From Actinomycetota bacterium (GTDB taxonomy: Bacteria; Actinomycetota; Thermoleophilia; Solirubrobacterales; Solirubrobacteraceae): DNA of 64,000 nt. The notes beneath the pieces were generated by a model that was not told the DNA's origin, made no database searches, and was given only the letters and a program-made list of their open reading frames with translations. Positions 47,604-56,090 of the stretch are shown piece by piece. The DNA is taken from NCBI GenBank assembly GCA_005883215.1, contig VAYS01000002.1:62001-126000 (forward strand), given 5' to 3'. The first letter of the stretch is position 1. The number at the start of each line of letters is the position of its first letter. The translations under genes and the position numbers were made by a program.

Positions 47604-47622
47604 CCCTCCGCTAGCGGGAGGG
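47604..47622 (+). terminator. Weak hairpin after the Fur-family gene
   Basis: CCCTCC/GGAGGG 6-bp stem with a 7-base loop, 37 bases after the stop. There is no T-run. The rest of 47568-47714 shows nothing recognisable. Confidence 0.3.
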
Positions 47623-47714
47623 TGCTGGCCGGGGGTCTGACGGCCTGTCCCGGCCCAGACACGAAGCCAGACCGCGTTCCTGGCACACCACCGGATCGCG
47701 TCTGCCGGGCAACC

Positions 47715-47743
47715 TTGTCGCGCGGCCGGAGATCGGGTAGCGT
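47715..47743 (+). promoter_or_regulatory. Promoter of the secreted propeller gene
   Basis: TTGTCG (47715-47720), a 17-base spacer, then TAGCGT (47738-47743), with the ATG 15 bases downstream of the -10. Confidence 0.5.
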
Positions 47744-47758
47744 CGGCGCATTCCAGGG

Positions 47759-49555
47759 ATGCGGAGGGTTCTTCTCGGTTGGGCGGCGGTGGTGGTCGGC
47801 TCGGGTCTAGTCGCCGCGCCGGCGGGGGCCCAGGGAGCATTCGGCCTGCTGCCGGGGGGTACCGGCTGCGTGGCGCAGAATCCCAGCTCCGAGACGGGGA
47901 GCTGTGCGCACGGGCACGGCCTGTCGGGCGCCAACGCGATCGCTGCCTCGCCCGACGGCAAGAACATCTACGTGGCGGCGGGCACCGCCGCCACCACCCA
48001 GGGCCCGGGCTACGGGGCCGTCGTCACCTTCGCCCGCGACGGTTCGAGCGGCGTCCTGACCGAGTCCAGCTGCACCAGCTCTGACGGCACGGACAGCATC
48101 GACGGGGCGATCGGGACCTGCTCGGCTTCGGGCCCCGGCCTGCTCGACGCCGACGGCATCGCCGTGGCCCCCAACGGAGCGCACGTGTATGTCGCCGGCT
48201 TCACCTCGGGCAGCATCGTCGAGTTCACGCGCGACACCGGCACCGGCGCGCTCACCGAGACCGGCTGCTTTCAGGAGTACCCGCCCTTCGGCGGCGCTTG
48301 TGGCCAAGCCCGCGTGTACCGAAACGCCGACGCGGCGGCGATCGCGCCCGGCGGTGGCGCTTTGTTCGTCGGGTCCAGCCGCGGCGCAATCTCCAGCTTC
48401 GACCTGACCAAGGTCTTCTTCGGCTTCACCCCGCCCAGCGACAAGCCCGACCCGGCGCACGTGGCCAACCAGTGCATCGCCACCGCCGGCGTGGACGGCG
48501 CCTGCGCACAGGGCAACGCCACCCAGGGGATCAGCTCGCTGGTGGTCAGCCCCGACGGAAAGTTCCTCTACGCCGCGGCGCCCACCAGCAGCGCGATCGT
48601 GACGCTCTCGATCGATCCCGCCACCGGCGCGCTGGCCCAGATGGGGTGCCTGAAGCACAGCGCTCCCACCACGGCGTGCGCCAACGCCAAGCTGGTCAAC
48701 AGCCCCAGCGTGCTGGCGATGAGCCCCGACGGCAACAACGTCTATGACGCCGACTACAGCGACGGCGCGCGGCTGGTCACCCTGCGGCGCGACGCCGGTG
48801 GCGGCCAGCTCACCGAGGGAGGCTGTGTCGAGCGGCTGGCGCCCCCGCCGCCCCCCGATACCGGCAGCGATACGGGCAGCGACACCGGCAGTGACACCGG
48901 TTCGGGCGCCAGCGTCCATCGCGGCCACGCGGCCCAGAGCTCGGCGGGGTGCGCCCAGGTCAATGGGCTCGACTCGCTCAACTCGGTGGCGGTGGCGCCC
49001 GACGGGCGGACGGTGTTCGCCGCCGGCACCGGCGCCCTAAATACGTTTGCTCGCGATCCTTCCGGCGGCGCGCTGAGCGGCGGCGGGTGCCTAGCCTCCG
49101 ACGACTCGCGCTGCTCGACCATGCCCGCCTTCTCGCTGATCGCCAGCCTGGCTTCGATCGGCTCCAACCTCTACGGCACCGCCATGTCGAGCAGCGCGGT
49201 GCTGACCTTTGGCCCCGGGGCCGGGGCGCGCACCGTGCGCCGGGGCGTGGACCGAAGCGGGCGCGTGTTCCTGGCCGTCAGCTGCCCGCACAGCGTGCGA
49301 CGGGGATGCAGCGGACGGGTGCTGCTGGCCCAATCGGTGCGCCGCCGGCGCGGACACGCCAGCCTGGCCGCGGCCAGCAGCGGCACGCGCTTCCACGTCT
49401 CGGCGGGCCACAGCCGCCTCTACGTGGTCTACGCCAGCAGGTCGGTGCGCCGGCAGCTTCGCCGCCAGCGCACGCTCGGCCTGGTCGCGGTGATCTCATC
49501 CGATCCCGGTCACGGCGCCGGCTCGGGCACGCGCATCGCGCTGCACCGCCACTAG
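47759..49555 (+). CDS. Secreted beta-propeller (lactonase-like) repeat protein
   Basis: A 598-residue exported protein with a signal peptide cleaved near residue 25 (PAGAQG). Repeated blades carry the pattern ...A(I/V)APDG..VYVA... (NAIAASPDGKNIYVA, DGIAVAPNGAHVYVA, SSLVVSPDGKFLYAA, NSVAVAPDGRTVFAA), each followed by a Gly-rich strand and a Cys, as in YncE/6-phosphogluconolactonase-like propellers. A (DTGS)n linker interrupts the last third. The C-terminal ~90 residues are a basic beta-rich domain. No catalytic residues are assigned; ligand or wall binding is likely. Confidence 0.75.
   Translation: MRRVLLGWAAVVVGSGLVAAPAGAQGAFGLLPGGTGCVAQNPSSETGSCAHGHGLSGANAIAASPDGKNIYVAAGTAATTQGPGYGAVVTFARDGSSGVLTESSCTSSDGTDSIDGAIGTCSASGPGLLDADGIAVAPNGAHVYVAGFTSGSIVEFTRDTGTGALTETGCFQEYPPFGGACGQARVYRNADAAAIAPGGGALFVGSSRGAISSFDLTKVFFGFTPPSDKPDPAHVANQCIATAGVDGACAQGNATQGISSLVVSPDGKFLYAAAPTSSAIVTLSIDPATGALAQMGCLKHSAPTTACANAKLVNSPSVLAMSPDGNNVYDADYSDGARLVTLRRDAGGGQLTEGGCVERLAPPPPPDTGSDTGSDTGSDTGSGASVHRGHAAQSSAGCAQVNGLDSLNSVAVAPDGRTVFAAGTGALNTFARDPSGGALSGGGCLASDDSRCSTMPAFSLIASLASIGSNLYGTAMSSSAVLTFGPGAGARTVRRGVDRSGRVFLAVSCPHSVRRGCSGRVLLAQSVRRRRGHASLAAASSGTRFHVSAGHSRLYVVYASRSVRRQLRRQRTLGLVAVISSDPGHGAGSGTRIALHRH
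48857..48904 (+). repeat. Four 12-bp tandem repeats coding for (DTGS)n
   Basis: Four copies of a GATACCGGCAGC-like unit inside the propeller gene, with silent drift between copies and the last ending TCG. The copy number could vary by slippage in steps that keep the frame. Confidence 0.85.
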
Positions 49556-49607
49556 CCGGCGTCCGTTGGGTCGCGCCGGGCGGGGCCCCTCCGGCGGGTA
49601 CCCCTGA

Positions 49608-49613
49608 GATAAT
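49608..49613 (+). promoter_or_regulatory. -10 element of a leaderless promoter for dapA
   Basis: GATAAT ends 6 bases before the dapA ATG, so the mRNA should begin at or next to the start codon. No ribosome site precedes the ATG. Confidence 0.6.
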
Positions 49614-49619
49614 GGGCCC

Positions 49620-50498
49620 ATGGCCGGCCTGGGCACGGTGCTCACCGCAATCGTCACCCCGTTCGACGACGGGCTGCGCGTCGACGAGGAGGCATTTGTC
49701 GCCCTGGGCCGTCACCTGCTCGAGCACGGCTCAGACGGGCTGGTGGTGGCTGGCTCGACCGGGGAATCGGCCACGCTCACCGACGACGAGCAGATCGGCT
49801 TGGTCGAGCTGGCGGTGCGCGAGTTCGGCGGGCGGGCCACGATCGTGGCCGGCGCCGGCTCCAACGACACCCGTCACGCGGTCGAGCTCACCGAGCGCGC
49901 CACCGAGGTCGGTGCCCACGCCATCCTCTCGGTCACCCCCTACTACAACCGGCCCAACCGGCGGGGTCTGATCGCCCACTTCACCGAGGTGGCCCGGGCT
50001 ACCGACCGTCCGGTGGTGCTCTACAACATCCCCATCCGCACGGGTCTGGACATGCCCAACGACCTCCTCGCCCGGCTGGCCCAGATCGAGCGCATCGACT
50101 ACGTCAAGCAGGCCAACGACGACAGCCTGGCGCCGATCGACGGCCTCGGGGTCTACGCCGGCAACGACGGGACGTTCGCCCGCACCCTGGACATGGGGGG
50201 CGCGGGCGGGATCCTGGTGGCCAGCCACGTCGTGGGCGACGAGATGCGGCGCATGGTCGACGAGCCCGAGCGCCGGGCGGAGATCGACGGATCGCTGCGC
50301 GAGGTCTATGACACCCTGTTCCTGACCGCCAACCCGATCTGCGTCAAGGCGGCCCTGAACCTGATCGGCCTGCGCGTAGGCGGGTTGAGGCTACCCCTGG
50401 TGGAGGCCTCCGAGGAGGAGCGCGCCCAGGTGCGCCAGGTGCTCGAGCGCCGCGGCCTGATCCCCGCCGCCCCGGCGGGCGAAGTGGCCCGCACTTGA
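49620..50498 (+). CDS. dapA: 4-hydroxy-tetrahydrodipicolinate synthase
   Basis: Condenses pyruvate and aspartate semialdehyde, the entry to lysine/diaminopimelate synthesis. It is a 292-residue TIM barrel with the GSTGESATLT motif, catalytic Tyr in TPYYNRP, IPIRTGLDM and the Schiff-base lysine K163 in DYVKQAND. The usual VKEA is VKQA here, a mild change. It overlaps rnj by 4 bases (TTGA), the conserved dapA-rnj pair. Confidence 0.94.
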   Translation: MAGLGTVLTAIVTPFDDGLRVDEEAFVALGRHLLEHGSDGLVVAGSTGESATLTDDEQIGLVELAVREFGGRATIVAGAGSNDTRHAVELTERATEVGAHAILSVTPYYNRPNRRGLIAHFTEVARATDRPVVLYNIPIRTGLDMPNDLLARLAQIERIDYVKQANDDSLAPIDGLGVYAGNDGTFARTLDMGGAGGILVASHVVGDEMRRMVDEPERRAEIDGSLREVYDTLFLTANPICVKAALNLIGLRVGGLRLPLVEASEEERAQVRQVLERRGLIPAAPAGEVART

Positions 50499-52165
50499 AT
50501 CCAGCGGCCCTGCGGATCCTCCCCCTGGGGGGGCTGGGGGAGATCGGCAAGAACATGACGGTCCTGGAGTACGAGGACCGCTTGCTGGTGGTCGACGTCG
50601 GGCTGCGCTTCCCCACCCCCGACATGGTCGGCATCGACCTGGTGCTGCCCGACTTCGGCTATCTGCGCGAGCGGGTGGAGGACATCGAGGCGATCGTGAT
50701 CACCCACGCCCACGAGGACCACGTCGGCGCCCTGCCCTGGGTGCTGCGCGACCTGGGCCCGGAGTCGGCGCCGCCGATCTTCGGCGGGCCGCTCACCGTG
50801 GCCATGGCCCGCTCCAAGCTCGACGAGCACCGCCTGCGCGAAATCGAGATGCAGGACGTCGACCCGGGACAGCGGATCTCGGCCGGTCCCTTCGAGGTCG
50901 AGCTGATCCACATGACCCACTCGATCCCCGATTCGTGCGCGGTGGCCGCCAGCACCGAGCTGGGCACGGTGCTCGTCACCGGCGACTACAAGTTCGACCA
51001 GACACCGGTCGACGGCCCGCCGGCCGACGTCTCGCGCCTGGCCGAGCTGGGAGCCGAGGGGCTGCTGGTGCTCTGCGGAGACTCGACCAACGCCGACCGA
51101 CCCGGGTTTGCCCCCTCGGAGTCGGGCGTTGGGCCCCAGCTCGAGCGGGTGTTCGCCCGCGCCCCCGGCCGGATCGTGGTCACCAGCTTCGCGTCGAACA
51201 TCCACCGCGTCCAGCAGGTGGTCGACGCGGCCGTCACGCTTGACCGCAAGGTCGCGCTGGTCGGGCGTTCGATGCGCAAGAACGTAAACGTGGCGCGCTC
51301 GCTGGGCCACATCGACGTCCCGGAGGGAATGCTGATCCCCACCCGGGAGATCGACGACTTCGCCGACGAGCGGCTGGTGGTGATCTCCACCGGCTCCCAG
51401 GGCGAGCCGCTGTCGGCGCTGCGGCGCATGGCCCACCGCGACCATCCGGCGGTCGAGCTTCACTCCGGCGACACGGTGGTGTTCTCGGCCACCCCGATCC
51501 CGGGCAACGAGCAGGCGGTCAACGAGACGATCGACCGCCTCTACCACATCGGCTGCGACGTGATCACCACCCGCGACGCGCCGGTGCACGCGTCGGGTCA
51601 CGGCTTCGAGGAGGAGCTAAAGCTGATGCTCAACCTGGTCCAGCCGCGCTACGTGATGCCCGTGCACGGCGACTTCAAGCGCCTTCACCTGCACGGCAGG
51701 CTGGCCGAGGCGGTGGGCGTGGACCCCGCCCGAGTATTCCGGGGCGAGAACGGGCTGGTGCTGGAGGTCGACGCTCGCGGCGCGCGCTTCGGCGAGCGCG
51801 AGCGGGCGGGCATGGTGTTCGTCGACGGGGTGGATATCGGCGACGTGGCCGACGTCGCGCTGCGCGACCGGCGCATGCTCTCGGCCGACGGCATCTTTAT
51901 CGTGGTGGCCACCATCTCCGAGCAGACGGGGGCATCGGTGGTCGATCCCGAGGTGATCTTCCGCGGGGTGCCCTTCCTCGACGAGGCCGACGAGCTGGTG
52001 TCGGAGATCCGCCAGGCGGTGGACGACTCGCTGGCCCGGGCGGCGGCCGAGGAGATCCGCGAGATCGACCTCCTGCAGCGTGCGCTGCACGACGACCTGG
52101 GCCAGTTCATCTACGACCGGCTGCGCCGCCGGCCGATGGTGCTCCCGGTCGTCGTCGAGGTCTAG
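50495..52165 (+). CDS. rnj: Ribonuclease J
   Basis: Metallo-beta-lactamase/beta-CASP ribonuclease with 5'-3' exo- and endonuclease activity in RNA maturation and decay. It is 556 residues: LPLGGLGEIGKNM, the zinc motif THAHEDHVGA (~70), HMTHSIPDSCA, GDYKFDQTP, then beta-CASP GRSMRKN and ISTGSQGEPLSALRR, and PVHGDFKRLHLH. It starts with TTG inside the dapA stop overlap, which implies translational coupling and modest expression. Confidence 0.94.
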   Translation: MNPAALRILPLGGLGEIGKNMTVLEYEDRLLVVDVGLRFPTPDMVGIDLVLPDFGYLRERVEDIEAIVITHAHEDHVGALPWVLRDLGPESAPPIFGGPLTVAMARSKLDEHRLREIEMQDVDPGQRISAGPFEVELIHMTHSIPDSCAVAASTELGTVLVTGDYKFDQTPVDGPPADVSRLAELGAEGLLVLCGDSTNADRPGFAPSESGVGPQLERVFARAPGRIVVTSFASNIHRVQQVVDAAVTLDRKVALVGRSMRKNVNVARSLGHIDVPEGMLIPTREIDDFADERLVVISTGSQGEPLSALRRMAHRDHPAVELHSGDTVVFSATPIPGNEQAVNETIDRLYHIGCDVITTRDAPVHASGHGFEEELKLMLNLVQPRYVMPVHGDFKRLHLHGRLAEAVGVDPARVFRGENGLVLEVDARGARFGERERAGMVFVDGVDIGDVADVALRDRRMLSADGIFIVVATISEQTGASVVDPEVIFRGVPFLDEADELVSEIRQAVDDSLARAAAEEIREIDLLQRALHDDLGQFIYDRLRRRPMVLPVVVEV

Positions 52166-52175
52166 GACCGCCCGG

Positions 52176-53753
52176 TCACGGACACCACGGGTTGGCGGGC
52201 ACGCCGGCGCAGGGATTGGGCATGCTCGGCAGGCCCGCGGGCACGGGCGGCAGCGAGAACTGCGCGGTCGGGCGGGGATAGGTGGCCCCGGGGGCGCTGG
52301 GGCAGGGGAAGGCCAGCTGGCTGTCGCACAGCGCCTGGGCGGCCAGGACGCCCTGATCGCCCGAGTTGGCGGTGGTGCACATGCCGCTGGAGGGCTGGTA
52401 GGCGGGGTTGGTCTCGATGTCCGCGGGGTCGGTCCCGTCGGGGACGCTGTCGTGGGAGAAGCAGTTGCCCGGATTGTGCAGCGCCGTGGACAGGCCGATG
52501 TCCCCGTTGCTCGGGTTGCCGAAGAAGCCGTTGCCCGAGAACTGGTTGTTCTCGCTCACGTTGCCGTAGGCCGGGTAGTCACACGTTTCGCCACCGGGGA
52601 CCGGGACGTAGGTGCCGCCCTGGCACGGGTTGGGGTTGCTGGCGGGGGGCGTCTCCTGGTCGGGCAGGTCGGCGATCAGCGCGCCCCAGGCGCCGTTGTT
52701 GGTGACCGTGTTGCCCGCCAGCGTTACGTACGTGCTGCCGGCCAGGATCAGGCCGGTACCCACCGGCGCCCCTCCCGACAGGCCGGAGCCGTTGCCGGGC
52801 ACGTTGGCGTTGTTGTTGTCGTGCACGTTGTTGTTCATCCACACGGTGCAGGACTGGGTGCCCAGGGCGCCGGTCTGCCCGGTGGGGCACAGGCCGATCT
52901 GGGGCGAGGGGAAGTCGTCGTTGTTCTGCGAGTTGCTGACCAGGCCGCTCTTGTTGCCGTCGCACTCGTTGTCGGCCACGAGCAGGTAGCCGCCGGCGTT
53001 GGTGCTCGACAGGCACAGCGCGCTGTTCTGGCCCCGGTCGTACTGCATCACCTGGTTGCACACCTGCTGGCAGGCGCCGATATAGAACGCGGCGTCGGCC
53101 ATGTTGCTGGCGTAGGAGTGCTTGAACCAGCCGTTGGTGGCGTTGCTGGAGAAGATGCCGTAGTCGCCCGCGGGATAGCTGACCCCGCAGCAGGTGCCCA
53201 ACTGGCCCGCCGCCGAGCTCGAGTAGGTGGAAGTTGCGGTCAGGTAGTTGCCCCAGAAGCCGCTGAGGCCGATGGTTCCCGAGCCGTCGCCGCCGTTCCA
53301 CCAGATCTGCTCGCCCTCGGAGGTGCCGTCCAGGTAGTTGCACACGCTGAGGTTCTCGATCCAGGTGTTGTTGGCCTTGAACACCTCCACGCCGTTGCGG
53401 TTCAGCGGGCCCTGGTCGGTGGGCTGCGAAGAGCACTGGGGGGCGCCGGGGCGGGTACCGTCGACGACGACCCCGTTTCGGTCCATGCCCCGCAGGTGAA
53501 GGTTGGGCGTGGTGATCAGGACCCCGGCGGGCTCGGACTTTGGCGGGCTGCCCTGCTCCTTGTAGTCGCCGGGGCCGACCAGTACCCAGTCCCCCGGGCG
53601 GGCGGCGTTGACCGCCGCCTGGATGGTCTTGTACTGCCCGGGGATGCCGTTCCAGGTGCCCACGCGCCAGACCCGGGCCTGGGCGACGGCGGGGCCGCCC
53701 AAGCTGCCGAGCACGGCCACCACCAACACGAACACCGAGCGCCGGCGCCACAT
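52176..53753 (-). CDS. Secreted right-handed parallel beta-helix protein
   Basis: A 525-residue exported protein with a signal peptide (MWRRRSVFVLVVAVLG, cleavage near AQA). It starts with the pectate-lyase/NosD-like entry GQYKTIQAAVNAARPGDWV, then irregular repeats rich in Asn, Gly and Ser (NNTWIENLSV, NNNVHDNNNANVPGN, GNTVTNNGAWG), typical of parallel beta-helix surface proteins. At least ten Cys suggest disulfides. Whether it cuts polysaccharide is unknown; no catalytic set is evident. The ATG at 53753 is used in preference to upstream TTG codons; GGGAGG precedes it. It converges with rnj. Confidence 0.78.
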   Translation of the reverse strand: MWRRRSVFVLVVAVLGSLGGPAVAQARVWRVGTWNGIPGQYKTIQAAVNAARPGDWVLVGPGDYKEQGSPPKSEPAGVLITTPNLHLRGMDRNGVVVDGTRPGAPQCSSQPTDQGPLNRNGVEVFKANNTWIENLSVCNYLDGTSEGEQIWWNGGDGSGTIGLSGFWGNYLTATSTYSSSAAGQLGTCCGVSYPAGDYGIFSSNATNGWFKHSYASNMADAAFYIGACQQVCNQVMQYDRGQNSALCLSSTNAGGYLLVADNECDGNKSGLVSNSQNNDDFPSPQIGLCPTGQTGALGTQSCTVWMNNNVHDNNNANVPGNGSGLSGGAPVGTGLILAGSTYVTLAGNTVTNNGAWGALIADLPDQETPPASNPNPCQGGTYVPVPGGETCDYPAYGNVSENNQFSGNGFFGNPSNGDIGLSTALHNPGNCFSHDSVPDGTDPADIETNPAYQPSSGMCTTANSGDQGVLAAQALCDSQLAFPCPSAPGATYPRPTAQFSLPPVPAGLPSMPNPCAGVPANPWCP

Positions 53754-53852
53754 CAACAATCAGCCTCCCGCAATCGAGTTTGCCCCCCACCTGCTCCCAA
53801 GGGATGGATCGCCGTCGGGGATACCCGTCGGCGGGCAGGTTTAGTCCCCAAG

Positions 53853-55301
53853 CTAGCCGGCGCGAGCCGGCTGGGGCGCCCCGGGGGCGGCGGCGCCGTC
53901 CTCGGCGCCGACCGGAGAGTCCCCGGGGGCCAGCGCGGGCAGGCGCACGACGAAGCGCGAGCCGCGCCCGTCGTCGGACGGCTCGAGCGAGACGCGGCCC
54001 CCGTGGCCCTCGGCCACCGCGCGCACGATCGCCAGCCCGATGCCGAACGACCCTCCGTGATCGCCCGCGCCGCGCACGAAGCGCTCGAACAGGCGGGGGA
54101 CGAGCTGGGCGTCGATGCCGGGCCCCTCGTCGGAGACCTCGAGGAACACCTCGCCCCGCTGTCCCGGGCGCGTGGGCCCGAGCACTCCGGCGCGCACGCA
54201 CACCTGGGTGCCGGGCGGGGTGTGGCGCAGGGCGTTCTCGATCAGGTTGATCGCCACCCGGTGAAGCTCGTCGCGTGCCCCCCACAGAGGTGCCGGCTCG
54301 ACCTCGAGCGCCAGGTCGTGGTCCTGGGAGACCGGCCCCAGCTCGGCCGCCGCCTCGATCGCCACCTGGGCGAGATCGATCGGCTTGCGCTCGGCGGTGC
54401 GCCCGACGTCGGCGCGCGCGAGCAACAGCAGGTCGGTCACCAACCGGCGCATGCGCCGCGAGGAGCGCAGCGCCGAGCGCGCCGCCTCGCCCTGATCGCC
54501 CTCCAGCGACTCGGCCAGCAGCTCGAGATTGGAGAGCACGCTGGTCAGGGGAGTGCGCAGCTCGTGGGAGGCGTCGGCGACGAAGCTGCGCTGCCGCGCG
54601 AGCATCTGCTCCACCTCCGCGCGGGAGGCGGCGAGCGCGGCGAGCATCTCGTCCAGGGTGTGGGACAGCTCGGCCACCTCGTCCTCGGCGTCGGGGGCGG
54701 GAAGCCGGCGCGTCGCGTCGCGCGTGCGCTGGATCCCCCGGGCGGCGGCGGTGAGACGGGCGATCGGTGTCATCGCCCGGCGGGCGATCATCAGCCCGGC
54801 CAACAGGGCCAGGGCCACCCCGGCCAGCACGCCCATGAGCAGGAAGAAGCGCACGCGGGAGATCGTGTGCTCCATGTCGGAGACCTTGCGGGCGTACTGG
54901 ACGTACACCGCCCCGCCGGTACGCAGCGGGATTTGACGGGTCTCGACGCGGTAGCCGTTGAACAGGATGGTCCGCCCCAGGTAGGGCGGGCCCAGGTTGG
55001 GGGCGGTGCGGGTCTGGGCGAGGGCGGTGCCGTCCGGGGTGAGCACGCGGATCGCGGCATGGCCGGGGGAGGCATAGAGATCGAGGTTGGGGCCGATCCC
55101 CGCGATGCGCCCGTCGTCGACGCTGACGTCGATCTGGTCGCGCAGGTCATCGGCGGCCGCGGCGATCTGATGGTTGAAGTCCGAGCGGATGCGCCGGGTG
55201 GTCAGCGTGCCCACCGCCACGGCAAAGCCGCACAAGATCACCAGCGTCAGGGCCGCCGAGGTCCCGGCCAGCCGCCAGCGGATGGGCAGGCGTGAGACCA
55301 T
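53853..55301 (-). CDS. Two-component sensor histidine kinase
   Basis: A 482-residue membrane kinase: TM1 (~residues 10-32), an extracytoplasmic sensor of ~125 residues, TM2 (~165-188), a HAMP linker, and the HisKA dimer domain with phosphorylated His in FVADASHELRTPLTS. The HATPase domain has the N-box NLIENALRH, G1 DEGPGI and G2 SFGIGLAIV. The architecture matches MtrB/TcrY-like OmpR-partner kinases. The start is the ATG at 55301 or the GTG two codons before. It lies 25 bases after its response-regulator gene, in one operon. The signal is unknown. Confidence 0.92.
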   Translation of the reverse strand: MVSRLPIRWRLAGTSAALTLVILCGFAVAVGTLTTRRIRSDFNHQIAAAADDLRDQIDVSVDDGRIAGIGPNLDLYASPGHAAIRVLTPDGTALAQTRTAPNLGPPYLGRTILFNGYRVETRQIPLRTGGAVYVQYARKVSDMEHTISRVRFFLLMGVLAGVALALLAGLMIARRAMTPIARLTAAARGIQRTRDATRRLPAPDAEDEVAELSHTLDEMLAALAASRAEVEQMLARQRSFVADASHELRTPLTSVLSNLELLAESLEGDQGEAARSALRSSRRMRRLVTDLLLLARADVGRTAERKPIDLAQVAIEAAAELGPVSQDHDLALEVEPAPLWGARDELHRVAINLIENALRHTPPGTQVCVRAGVLGPTRPGQRGEVFLEVSDEGPGIDAQLVPRLFERFVRGAGDHGGSFGIGLAIVRAVAEGHGGRVSLEPSDDGRGSRFVVRLPALAPGDSPVGAEDGAAAPGAPQPARAG

Positions 55302-55326
55302 CCTCACCGGGGTGGCGCCCAGGCGC

Positions 55327-56013
55327 CTAAGCGCGGAGAACGTAGCCCGCACCACGGATCGTGTGGAGCAGTCGCGGCTCGCCGCCCGCCTCGAGCTTGC
55401 GCCGGACGTTGGAGACGAAGACCTCGATCGTGTTGGTGGTCGAGAAGGGGTCATAGCCCCACACCTCGTCGAGCAGCCTCTGGCGGGAGATGACGATGCG
55501 CTCGTTGCGCATCAGATACTCGAGCAGCTCGAACTCGCGCTGGGTGAGCTCGACCGGACGGTCGCCGCGGCGCACCTCGTGGGTATCGGGGTTGAGTGCC
55601 AGGTCGCCGACCTGCAGCGACGCCGAGCCCCGCGGCGGACGCCGGCGCAACAAGGCGCGCATGCGGGCCAGGAGCTCCTGGCGCTCGAACGGCTTGACCA
55701 GATAGTCGTCCGCCCCGGCGTCCAGGCCCTCCACCCGCGACTCGAGCGCGTCGCGGGCGGTGAGCACGAGGATCGGGACGTCGTCATCGCGGCGCAGCTC
55801 ACGGGCGACGTCGATCCCGTCCATGCGGGGCAGGCCGAGATCGAGGATCACCAGGTCGGGTATGAACGACGACGCCTCCTGCAGGGCGGCCACGCCGTCG
55901 CCGGCGCTGCGGACCTCATAGCCCTCCAGGCGTAGCGAGCGCGTGAGCGCTTGGGTTATCTCCTCGTCGTCTTCGACGATCAGCACGCGGGGCTGTCGCG
56001 CAACGTCGTTCAC
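55327..56013 (-). CDS. OmpR/PhoB-family response regulator
   Basis: A 228-residue DNA-binding regulator. In the receiver domain the acidic pair is in VEDDEE, the phosphoacceptor Asp in LVILDLGLPRMDG, and the Lys in YLVKPF. The C-terminal winged helix has VELTQREFELLEYLM and IRGAGYVLR. The GTG at 56013 is chosen since TACCAT lies 7 bases upstream; longer frames start at 56037. It precedes its histidine kinase. The 11-bp-spaced direct repeat upstream suggests autoregulation. Confidence 0.93.
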   Translation of the reverse strand: MNDVARQPRVLIVEDDEEITQALTRSLRLEGYEVRSAGDGVAALQEASSFIPDLVILDLGLPRMDGIDVARELRRDDDVPILVLTARDALESRVEGLDAGADDYLVKPFERQELLARMRALLRRRPPRGSASLQVGDLALNPDTHEVRRGDRPVELTQREFELLEYLMRNERIVISRQRLLDEVWGYDPFSTTNTIEVFVSNVRRKLEAGGEPRLLHTIRGAGYVLRA

Positions 56014-56020
56014 CACCCCG

Positions 56021-56070
56021 ATGGTAGGGGTCCGCACCTCGACGGCGGCGCATCTTTAGCGGTCGCTTAG
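56021..56070 (-). promoter_or_regulatory. Leaderless promoter and probable response-regulator binding site
   Basis: The -10 TACCAT (minus strand, 56021-56026) lies 7 bases before the GTG at 56013. Upstream, the plus strand shows TTAG at 56056-56059 and again at 56067-56070, 11 bp apart, within TTTAGCGGTCGCTTAGG. That spacing is the pattern bound by OmpR/PhoB dimers. Confidence 0.5.
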
Positions 56071-56090
56071 GCCGCCGTGGCTATGTCCGC

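Noticed and set aside
48857-48904. Tandem repeats as a CRISPR-like array
   Set aside because: The units are 12 bp, directly adjacent, without spacers, and code in frame for DTGS in a secreted protein.
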